From NCBI GenBank assembly GCA_017541565.1, contig JAFXYU010000293.1, positions 1 through 11,667 on the forward strand: a stretch of 11,667 bases of DNA, written 5' to 3'. Each line of letters begins with the position of its first letter. The stretch's first letter is position 1. Under the pieces are notes generated by a model, which was given only the letters and a program-made list of their open reading frames with translations, was not told the origin of the DNA and ran no database searches. Made by a program: the position numbers and the translations under genes. The stretch comes from a bacterium (GTDB lineage Bacteria > Cyanobacteriota > Vampirovibrionia > Gastranaerophilales > Gastranaerophilaceae). This document shows positions 5,416-11,542 of this stretch, piece by piece.

Positions 5416-7089
5416 ATGACCTTAGAGAACTTTATTTATGAGTCTGTTTCGGATATACTGGACGGACGATATAATGAAGCAAAACCAAGAATAGAGAAAC
5501 ATAAAGATATATACGGGAATGACAGTGCTGTGTGTTTCAGTCTTTTGGCGCTTGGTACTTTTGTAAATAAAAAATTTGATGATTTTTATCAGTTTATGAA
5601 TGATGCCACATTTCTTGCAGAACAAACTCCGGATATAATTACACAAATTCTCCATGAAATGGTTTTGGGGTATGTAAATTTTAGTGAAAAGAACACTCCG
5701 CTTTATTCAATAAATTATAACAAGGCACGCAAAATATCGATTAAGTTCCAAAAGACGGAATTTTTTGAACACCTAAACTCTATTCTGAAATGTCCGCCGA
5801 TTACTCACTATAACATCAATCACTCAAATCAGGGTAAAGATCCTCTCATTGCTTTGGTGAAAATCGGTCAAGCAGTTGCAGCCGAAAAGAATATTGATTT
5901 GCTTATAAAAACAATAGCGGAAGAAACAAAAACCGCAATGAATGCAGACAGGTGTACCGTTTATCTCTATGACAAAGAAAAGAATGAACTCTATTCCAAA
6001 GTGGCAACCGGATTGGATACAAAGGAATTAAGAATCCCGGCGGACAAGGGATTTGCCGGACATGTTCTTAATACCGGTGAAACTATAAATATTAAGGACG
6101 CATACAAGGACAATCGTTTTAATCCTGAGATTGACAAAAAAACAGGATACAGAACAAAAAATATGCTTTGTATGCCGATAAAGAATTTTAATCAGGAAAT
6201 TATAGGTGTTTTTCAGGTTTTAAATAAATTTGACGAATATTTTACTCCGGATGACGAAGATTTGCTTGTGGCAATTGCTTCAAGCGCAGGTATATCTCTG
6301 GAAAATGCTCAACTCTTTGAACGTCAAAGGAAATTGCTCGAAGAACAGAGAATAGTTTTGGATAGTTTTATTGAAACTCTTTCAACCTCCATAGATGCAA
6401 GAGATAAAATCACGTCAGGTCATTCAACCAGAGTGAAATTGTACGCTTCTCTTATTGCAAAAGAATTTGGTATGGAGCAAAATGACCTCAATATATTGGA
6501 AAAGGCTGCTGCTCTGTATGATATAGGAAAAATCGGTATTTGTGATGCAGTTCTTCAAAAGGAAGGAAAACTTACTCCCGAAGAATACAAACATATTCAG
6601 CAGCATGTGGAAATTACGCATCATATTTTGGAAAAAATTCACATGTCAAAAGATTTTCAGGAAATTACGGAAATTGCCTGCTCTCATCATGAAAAATTTG
6701 ACGGTACGGGTTACTACAGACATCTTAAAGGAGAAGAAATACCTTTCGGCGGCAGAATCCTCGCTGTTTCGGATGTATTTGATGCCATAACTTCAAAACG
6801 TCATTACCGTGATAAAATGCCTATAGATAAAGTTATTGATGTTATTAAAGACGGTGCCGGAACACATTTTGATCCGCTTGTAGTTGAGAAGTTTCTTGAT
6901 ATAAAACTTAACAAAATTGTAGAGGTATTCTGTACCGAAAATTCCTTAAAGATTGATGAAAAAGATTTGGAAACGTTACAAAAATATAATTTACTTGATT
7001 TATATTACTCAATAGTGAATAATTGTAGTAACAAACTACTGGAAGTATTCAACAGATATTATGTAGGTGTGGATTTAGAACATGAATAA
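5416..7089 (+). CDS. GAF domain protein with degenerate HD-GYP domain
   Basis: This soluble 557-residue protein has an N-terminal all-helical region of no recognised family (1-135), a GAF sensor domain (about 145-300), a helical linker, an HD-GYP domain (about 315-490) and a helical C-terminal tail. HD-GYP domains normally hydrolyse cyclic di-GMP. Here H336 (GHS), D369, H397, the H424-H425-E426 motif and D453 are kept. The HD pair, however, is Y368-D369 (TAT where CAT is expected) and the signature GYP is G432-Y433-Y434. Loss of a metal-ligand His makes normal activity doubtful; it may have altered metal use or act as a binding protein. The GAF domain carries the NKxnFx3DE pattern (270-281) found in nucleotide-binding GAFs, though it also occurs in other bacterial GAFs. 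The ATG is preceded by a weak GAGCGG site. Its end overlaps the next gene by eight bases. Confidence 0.9.
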   Translation: MTLENFIYESVSDILDGRYNEAKPRIEKHKDIYGNDSAVCFSLLALGTFVNKKFDDFYQFMNDATFLAEQTPDIITQILHEMVLGYVNFSEKNTPLYSINYNKARKISIKFQKTEFFEHLNSILKCPPITHYNINHSNQGKDPLIALVKIGQAVAAEKNIDLLIKTIAEETKTAMNADRCTVYLYDKEKNELYSKVATGLDTKELRIPADKGFAGHVLNTGETINIKDAYKDNRFNPEIDKKTGYRTKNMLCMPIKNFNQEIIGVFQVLNKFDEYFTPDDEDLLVAIASSAGISLENAQLFERQRKLLEEQRIVLDSFIETLSTSIDARDKITSGHSTRVKLYASLIAKEFGMEQNDLNILEKAAALYDIGKIGICDAVLQKEGKLTPEEYKHIQQHVEITHHILEKIHMSKDFQEITEIACSHHEKFDGTGYYRHLKGEEIPFGGRILAVSDVFDAITSKRHYRDKMPIDKVIDVIKDGAGTHFDPLVVEKFLDIKLNKIVEVFCTENSLKIDEKDLETLQKYNLLDLYYSIVNNCSNKLLEVFNRYYVGVDLEHE

Positions 7090-8587
7090 ATTTACGAGAG
7101 TCATATTAACAGCAATAATAATTTCAATGTTTGGTGCGGTACAAGCGGAGACTGCTATGAAGCCGCTGAGAATTAAGGCGGAAACAAATGTTGCCAATAT
7201 GGACATGGTTATAAAAGATAATTTTATTAAGGCAAAATATGCTTCTGCCGAAAACAGGTTTATTCAGAGTAATGTAAAAGCATCACATGATGATTTTCAG
7301 GATTTGGTTCAAAAAGCATCACATGATGATTATGTTTTCATGCTTTACGGATTAAAAATGGCTGAGTATGGTTTTTTTGATTTATCGGATGAATTAGTTG
7401 AAAGATTGGACAATAACCATTTTACTGCAGCGTATGTTAAGGATATGAAAAAGTTTTATTATCCTTCGGGCATGATTAGCCAGAAAGATATTCTTTATTA
7501 TGCCGATGCATATTCAAATATTGTTTATAACAATATGGCGCTTGAAACAACTTCTGAACTTTTAAACTCTGCAAGAGCGGAAGAAAGTGATTATAAGAAC
7601 TATTTAATTGCGCTTGGTTATTATAAATCCAACAACTTACTCTTAGCGCTCAAATATATAAATAATGCGATAAAAGAAAATGATAATAATGTTAATTATT
7701 TGGGATTAAAGGCAAAAATTCTTGCTGATTCAAAAAAGCCTTCACAAGCATTGAAGGTATTGAAGCAAATCAAAAAGACTCAATTTTTGACTTCGGATTT
7801 TCAGCAGAGAGTTCGCGCAATAGAAGAATACGTCCTTTATAAGACTGCAAAAGCAGAACCGATGAAGGACTATCACCTTGCTTACTATTATCATATACAA
7901 AATAAAAGTCTGCTGGCGGCAAAAGTATTGCAAGGGGCAATTTTGACAGCAAAACAGTATTCTCCGCAGATTTTTTCTCTTCTGGCAAAGGTTTATTATG
8001 ATAACGATGAGGAACTCAAAGCAGAGGAATTTGCTTCGCGCGCTCTCAGAGATGACAGCAAAAATTATATGGCGGCACTCACTCTTGCCGATATAAATTA
8101 CAATAACAGAAGATATGCGGATGCTTTGAATTATTATAAAAAAGCAAAAAAACTTTCGAGGAAGGAAGTCGCTCCTCAGGTCGGAATTGCAAAGACGTAT
8201 GTTGCCTTGGATCAAGGTGAAAAATCTAAGAAAATTTATGAGAAATTGTTGAAGAACAATTTGTTTAATGAAGATTTACTGGTGGAATCGCTAAAGGTTA
8301 TACCTCAGAGAGTAGATTACTATCTGCCTCGTGTCGCAGGAATTGACGTATCAAATAACGACGTTTGGCTCGGACTTGCTTATCATGCGATTAAAGACGG
8401 TAATTGGCCGATGGCAACCACTTATTTGAATAATTCATACTATATAGATGAAAATAATTTTAAATACTATTATTATTTGAGTCTTGTGCTTAGGGCAAAG
8501 GGCGAAGTTGACTTGGCAGATCAGTCTTTATTGAGATGTTCAAATATAAATGCTGATTACAACGCTGCGGTAGGTATTGATAAATAA
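7082..8587 (+). CDS. Exported TPR-repeat protein
   Basis: The first 22 residues form a Sec signal peptide: K3/R6, then a hydrophobic stretch, then VQA before E23 as the likely cleavage site. No lipobox cysteine or later membrane span is seen, so the mature protein is probably periplasmic or secreted. The rest is helical, with tetratricopeptide-like repeats best seen at about 170-230, 265-400 and 425-490 (for example YYHIQNKSLLAAKVLQGAI and DINYNNRRYADALNYYKKA). TPR arrays bind protein partners; no catalytic motif is present. A 20-base direct repeat encodes KASHDD twice (66-71 and 78-83). Its ATG lies inside the last codons of the GAF/HD-GYP gene, so translation is coupled, which supports a shared pathway even though one protein is cytosolic and the other exported. 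Its partner is unknown. Confidence 0.85.
   Translation: MNKFTRVILTAIIISMFGAVQAETAMKPLRIKAETNVANMDMVIKDNFIKAKYASAENRFIQSNVKASHDDFQDLVQKASHDDYVFMLYGLKMAEYGFFDLSDELVERLDNNHFTAAYVKDMKKFYYPSGMISQKDILYYADAYSNIVYNNMALETTSELLNSARAEESDYKNYLIALGYYKSNNLLLALKYINNAIKENDNNVNYLGLKAKILADSKKPSQALKVLKQIKKTQFLTSDFQQRVRAIEEYVLYKTAKAEPMKDYHLAYYYHIQNKSLLAAKVLQGAILTAKQYSPQIFSLLAKVYYDNDEELKAEEFASRALRDDSKNYMAALTLADINYNNRRYADALNYYKKAKKLSRKEVAPQVGIAKTYVALDQGEKSKKIYEKLLKNNLFNEDLLVESLKVIPQRVDYYLPRVAGIDVSNNDVWLGLAYHAIKDGNWPMATTYLNNSYYIDENNFKYYYYLSLVLRAKGEVDLADQSLLRCSNINADYNAAVGIDK
7276..7331 (+). repeat. 20-base direct repeat inside the TPR gene
   Basis: Two identical 20-base copies (7276-7295 and 7312-7331) beginning AAAAGCATCACATG are offset by 36 bases, exactly 12 codons. 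This is consistent with a recent in-frame duplication or conversion between neighbouring helices. Confidence 0.85.
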
Positions 8588-8590
8588 CAA

Positions 8591-8653
8591 AGAGGTAAAT
8601 TAGGGGTAAATTAGAGGTAAATCAGGAGTAATTAGGGTAAATTAGGGGTTTAT
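8591..8653 (+). repeat. Tandem 11-bp repeats, each with an SD-like core, abutting a start codon
   Basis: Six consecutive units follow the pattern AGRGGTAAATT: AGAGGTAAATT, AGGGGTAAATT, AGAGGTAAATC, AGGAGTAATT (10 bases), AGGGTAAATT (10 bases) and a last AGGGGTTTAT that runs directly into the ATG of the first response regulator. The last unit is a well-placed ribosome site (AGGGG, five-base spacing). The earlier ones are copies of the same site plus spacer, filling almost the whole gap after the TPR gene. They could hold extra ribosomes, act as stacked operator sites, or vary in number by slippage. Each unit also has a weak -10-like TAAATT. Confidence 0.9.
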
Positions 8654-9307
8654 ATGACGAGCAACATTTTGATTATTGAAGACCATGAATTAACCAGATT
8701 TGGATTAAAGACAGCCTTTGAAGCTTGTGATTTTCTTGGTGAAATCTATGAGGCAGAGTCTGCGGAAAAGGGTGTGGAAATTGTGGAGAATAACTCTGTA
8801 GACCTTATAGTTATGGATTTGGGTTTACCGGGAATGGACGGTATTGAGGCGACAAAAGAGATTAAAGTAAAAAACAAAGATGTAAAAATCGTTGTTTTGA
8901 CGTCGCACAATGACGAACAGGAAGTTTTAAACTGTTTAAAAGCGGGAGCAAACGCTTACTGTTCAAAGGAGATTAATCCAAAAAGGCTTATTCAGGTTGT
9001 ACAGTCTGTTCTTGACGGAGCAGCATGGTTTGATCCGTCAATCTCGCACATAGTTCTGAATGCTGCTTCGCAGACTCAGGACAGATCTGAAGAAAAACAA
9101 AAACCCGAAAAGGATTACGGATTGACGTCCAGAGAAACTCAGATTTTAAAACTTATAACCGAAGGTTACAGTAATATAGAAATTGCTCAAGAACTGTTTG
9201 TAAGTATAAATACAACAAAAGCCCATGTTGCAAGCATATTGCAAAAATTGGAAGTAGATGATAGACTACAAGCAGCATTAAAAGCATTAAAGGAAAGATT
9301 GGTGTAA
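8654..9307 (+). CDS. NarL/FixJ-type response regulator
   Basis: This 217-residue two-component response regulator has a CheY-like receiver (1-122) and a LuxR-type helix-turn-helix (about 155-215). Receiver residues are complete: acidic pair E9-D10, phospho-acceptor D55 (VMDLGLPGMDG), T83 and K105. The DNA-binding part shows GLTSRETQILKLITEGYSN, EIAQELFVS and TTKAHVASILQKL. A phosphorylated dimer would be expected to activate or repress transcription; the targets are unknown. Translation starts at an ATG served by the last unit of the 11-bp repeat array. The second regulator follows after a single base, so the two are made together. No histidine kinase is encoded in the window, so its phosphate donor must lie elsewhere. 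Confidence 0.95.
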   Translation: MTSNILIIEDHELTRFGLKTAFEACDFLGEIYEAESAEKGVEIVENNSVDLIVMDLGLPGMDGIEATKEIKVKNKDVKIVVLTSHNDEQEVLNCLKAGANAYCSKEINPKRLIQVVQSVLDGAAWFDPSISHIVLNAASQTQDRSEEKQKPEKDYGLTSRETQILKLITEGYSNIEIAQELFVSINTTKAHVASILQKLEVDDRLQAALKALKERLV

Positions 9308-9308
9308 T

Positions 9309-9929
9309 ATGGACGGTATTGCTTCTATACTTGTGGTAGATGATAACCCTAAATATTTGAAGGACGCACTTCCGATGTACGGATATGATGTTACTGTTGC
9401 GGAGGACGGAATAGAAGCATTAAAGATTCTTGCAGAAAGGAATTTTGATCTGATTCTTCTTGACGTGATGATGCCTAATATGGACGGTTGGGATACTCTT
9501 AAAGCAATCAGAAAAAATTCAAAAACGGAACATACCCCGGTTATTATGATTACTGCGGTGAGTGAGGACCAGAAAGTTGTGTCCGGTTTGAGAATAGGTG
9601 CGGACGATTATATCGTAAAACCCTTTATTCTGCCGAACCTTCTTGCAAGAATCGAAGCAGTTTTAAGGCGCTCGGAATGGCGTGAAGAAGATAATAAAAA
9701 GAGTGAAAAAACTCTAAATAAGAATGTAAATATTGATGCGTTAACTTCTAAGGAAAAAGAAGTTCTTGCGCTCGTTGCCAAGGGTGCAACAAATAAGGAT
9801 ATCGCTGATAAACTTTGTGTTCAGGATGTTACGGTAAAAACACACTTGAACAGTATATTCAAGAAACTCGGTGTTTCAAACAGAACACAGGCAGTTTTGC
9901 TTGCGATGCAAATAGATTTAGTAAACTAG
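9309..9929 (+). CDS. Response regulator, OmpR-like receiver with LuxR-type HTH
   Basis: This 206-residue regulator has a complete receiver (D11-D12, phospho-acceptor D52 in LLDVMMPNMDG, T82, K104) and a LuxR-type helix-turn-helix at about 143-204 (LTSKEKEVLALVAKGATNKDIA and TVKTHLNSIFKKLGV). The receiver ends in GADDYIVKPF and LLARIEAVLRR, which is typical of OmpR/PhoB receivers, yet the output domain is NarL-type; such mixes occur in cyanobacteria and plastids. The first helix is about three residues shorter than usual between DD and GY. The ATG lies one base after the preceding stop. The nearest SD-like site (AAGGA) is inside the previous gene and rather far away, so translation is probably coupled. 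It may cross-regulate or heterodimerise with its neighbour; this is inference from pairing only. Confidence 0.93.
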   Translation: MDGIASILVVDDNPKYLKDALPMYGYDVTVAEDGIEALKILAERNFDLILLDVMMPNMDGWDTLKAIRKNSKTEHTPVIMITAVSEDQKVVSGLRIGADDYIVKPFILPNLLARIEAVLRRSEWREEDNKKSEKTLNKNVNIDALTSKEKEVLALVAKGATNKDIADKLCVQDVTVKTHLNSIFKKLGVSNRTQAVLLAMQIDLVN

Positions 9930-9938
9930 GAGAATATT

Positions 9939-10466
9939 ATGCTGACCAAAGAAGAATTGGCAGACTTGATTACGACAGACGTTGAAGCCTTTAATCAGGA
10001 GCTTAAAGGGATATCCGGCGGTGCGGATTTAAGCGAGATGGACTTTTCAAATATTAATCTGGAAGGTGCAGAATTTGTAAATGCGGATTTGACTTCTTCT
10101 TCTTTTGCGGATGCTCACCTTACGGAAGTTAAGTTTGACGGATGTGATTTGACTTCGGTTGATTTTACAAGGGCAGCCTTGGTTGAATGCTCTTTTGCCG
10201 AATCTGTTTTGAACGGAACAGACTTCAGTTATTCGACTGTTAATTACGGCAATTTTTCAGATGCAGACTTGGCAGGTGCAATATTTCAGGGTGCAGATTT
10301 GTCCAATTCGGATTTTTCAATGGCGGAAAATTTGAGTGCATCAAGATTTGATGAAGAAACGGTTTGGCCGGATAATGATAATTTGCCGGAAGATTTTGAC
10401 ACAACCTGTTCGTCAGATTTATCATCACTTCAGGACGAAGACGATTTTGAACAAAGTGATTATTAA
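9939..10466 (+). CDS. Pentapeptide-repeat protein with acidic tail
   Basis: This 175-residue protein has a short helical N-terminus (1-26) and then 20 uninterrupted pentapeptide repeats with central residues at 31, 36, 41 and so on to 126. These positions alternate Leu and Phe almost perfectly (one Val at 101), predicting a right-handed square beta-helix of five coils. A capping TVWPDN segment (141-146) follows, then a strongly acidic tail to residue 175. No signal peptide is seen, so it is probably cytosolic. Some family members (Qnr, MfpA) mimic DNA and bind gyrase, while many others have no known role; nothing here proves either. The gene has a strong AGGAG site and begins nine bases after the second regulator, making it the last gene before the terminator. 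It could be an output or partner of the regulators. Confidence 0.9.
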   Translation: MLTKEELADLITTDVEAFNQELKGISGGADLSEMDFSNINLEGAEFVNADLTSSSFADAHLTEVKFDGCDLTSVDFTRAALVECSFAESVLNGTDFSYSTVNYGNFSDADLAGAIFQGADLSNSDFSMAENLSASRFDEETVWPDNDNLPEDFDTTCSSDLSSLQDEDDFEQSDY

Positions 10467-10485
10467 TTAAGGTTCATAAAGTCAA

Positions 10486-10512
10486 AAAAAAGAGGGTTTA
10501 ACCCTCTTTTTT
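10486..10512. terminator. Bidirectional intrinsic terminator
   Basis: A perfect 11-bp stem (AAAAAAGAGGG with CCCTCTTTTTT) encloses the loop TTTAA. It carries a T-run on the plus strand for the pentapeptide gene and, because the other arm is A-rich, a T-run on the minus strand for the LTxxQ gene. The stop codon of the latter lies on the edge of the stem. Confidence 0.9.
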
Positions 10513-11029
10513 ATTTTTCAAATTTTGGGCAAGGCGGTGGCGGACAGTGTTTATGTTCGCGTTCAAAATGCTTTCTGCCTTCTTTCTTCATTTGTTTTAA
10601 AGTCGATTTTTGTTCTTTTGTAAGAATTGATTCAAACTCTTTCATATTTTGTTTTCTGATTTTATCGGCATCCTTTTTTAGAGCATTCAGATCTTTTTCA
10701 AGTGCTTCTTTTTTCTCATCGGAAATTGAGCCGGATTCTTTAAGAGTTCTGAGTTCTTGTTTTTTCTGACGGATTTGATCCATAACGGGTTTCATTTTTT
10801 CAAATCCTTGTTTTCTGAGTTCTCTAGCCTGAACTTTTTGTTCTTCCGTAAGTCCGAGTTTTTGATCAAATGCTGCTTCTCGTGCTTTGTGAAATTTTTG
10901 CATTTCTTCTTTGGTCGGAGGATTTTTCTTTAAGGGAAGATTATTTGTGTTGTCATTGTTTACGGCTGCTGCGTGTGCGCTGCCTGTGATTACGCATAAT
11001 GCGCATAATAATAGTGCTAATTTTTTCAT
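10511..11029 (-). CDS. Spy/CpxP-like LTxxQ periplasmic protein
   Basis: A Sec signal peptide (KK, then a leucine-rich core ending AHA before residue 21) precedes a 150-residue, charged, helical mature protein. Two LTxxQ motifs (60-64 LTEEQ, 136-140 LTKEQ) mark the Spy/CpxP/ZraP/CnrX superfamily, whose members are periplasmic chaperones, stress-feedback proteins or metal sensors. The tail is His/Cys/Pro-rich (H154, H159, H161, C162, four Pro, C167), a plausible metal or redox site. Two cysteines in the signal peptide do not form a lipobox. It has an AAGGA ribosome site and starts 12 bases after the ECF sigma factor stop, so the two share a transcript. This suggests an envelope-stress or metal-response role, with the protein as sensor, feedback factor or simple effector. 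The gene ends in the shared terminator. Confidence 0.85.
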   Translation of the reverse strand: MKKLALLLCALCVITGSAHAAAVNNDNTNNLPLKKNPPTKEEMQKFHKAREAAFDQKLGLTEEQKVQARELRKQGFEKMKPVMDQIRQKKQELRTLKESGSISDEKKEALEKDLNALKKDADKIRKQNMKEFESILTKEQKSTLKQMKKEGRKHFEREHKHCPPPPCPKFEK

Positions 11030-11041
11030 ATCGTTGTTCCT

Positions 11042-11542
11042 TTACTCAATTAAATTTTTTAGTTCACTTGCAAGTTCTTTTTTCGCGTTAAATATTCTTG
11101 ATTTTATTGTCCCTATTGGGCAATTCAGTTTGATTGAAACTTCTTCGTATGTATAACCGTATATTTCACATAACATAATTACTTCTTTAAATTTAGGTTT
11201 TAGATTTTCAACGGCAGTTATTATTGTTTTTTGCCTGTCTGAAATAACAAGAGCGTCTTCCGGTGAAATTTTGTTATCCGAGACTTTATTCAGTTCGACC
11301 TCATCCGAGGTTGTGTTTTGTGAGTTTTTGAAGGCGGAGGATTTCAGATAGTCTTTTGATGCATTTTTTGCGATTGTGTTTATCCAACTTTTCAGAGTTC
11401 CACGTTCTTCGTATTTGTCCGAATTTTTCCACAACTTAATATACACTTCCTGTTCAATGTCTTCATTGTCCTGATGTGTTATAAGCCGTATTATATTCTT
11501 TATGTTTTGTTTATTGTTTCTTACGATTTCGTCGAAATTCAT
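11042..11542 (-). CDS. ECF-type RNA polymerase sigma factor
   Basis: This 166-residue protein has only regions sigma2 (about 10-68, with DNEDIEQEVYIKLWK and RGTLKSWINTIAKNASKDYL) and sigma4 (about 104-160, with LKPKFKEVIMLCEIYGYTYEEVS and GTIKSRIFNAKKEL), joined by an acidic linker. This is the layout of extracytoplasmic-function sigma factors, which direct RNA polymerase to envelope or stress genes. The start ATG overlaps the stop of the preceding gene by four bases (ATGA) and has a GGTGG site upstream. It is followed by the LTxxQ protein. No anti-sigma factor with a membrane span or zinc motif is present between or after them. The upstream truncated gene could supply that role, but its visible end does not show it. 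Confidence 0.95.
   Translation of the reverse strand: MNFDEIVRNNKQNIKNIIRLITHQDNEDIEQEVYIKLWKNSDKYEERGTLKSWINTIAKNASKDYLKSSAFKNSQNTTSDEVELNKVSDNKISPEDALVISDRQKTIITAVENLKPKFKEVIMLCEIYGYTYEEVSIKLNCPIGTIKSRIFNAKKELASELKNLIE

Noticed and set aside
5416-7089. HD-GYP gene as a decaying pseudogene
   Set aside because: The frame is intact, the other metal ligands are retained, and downstream translation is coupled to it, so altered function is more likely than decay.
7742-8215. Long minus-strand open frame within the TPR gene
   Set aside because: It is opposite clear TPR coding sequence; its translation is rich in Cys, Ile and Phe with no domain, as expected of a shadow frame.
8591-8653. CRISPR array or replication iterons
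   Set aside because: Units are 10-11 bp with no spacers, and there is no cas gene, repA-like gene or origin features nearby; the array ends exactly at a start codon.
10997-11029. Lipoprotein signal in the LTxxQ protein
   Set aside because: Cys 9 and 12 are preceded by Leu, not the small residue a lipobox needs; a standard AHA cleavage site is present instead.
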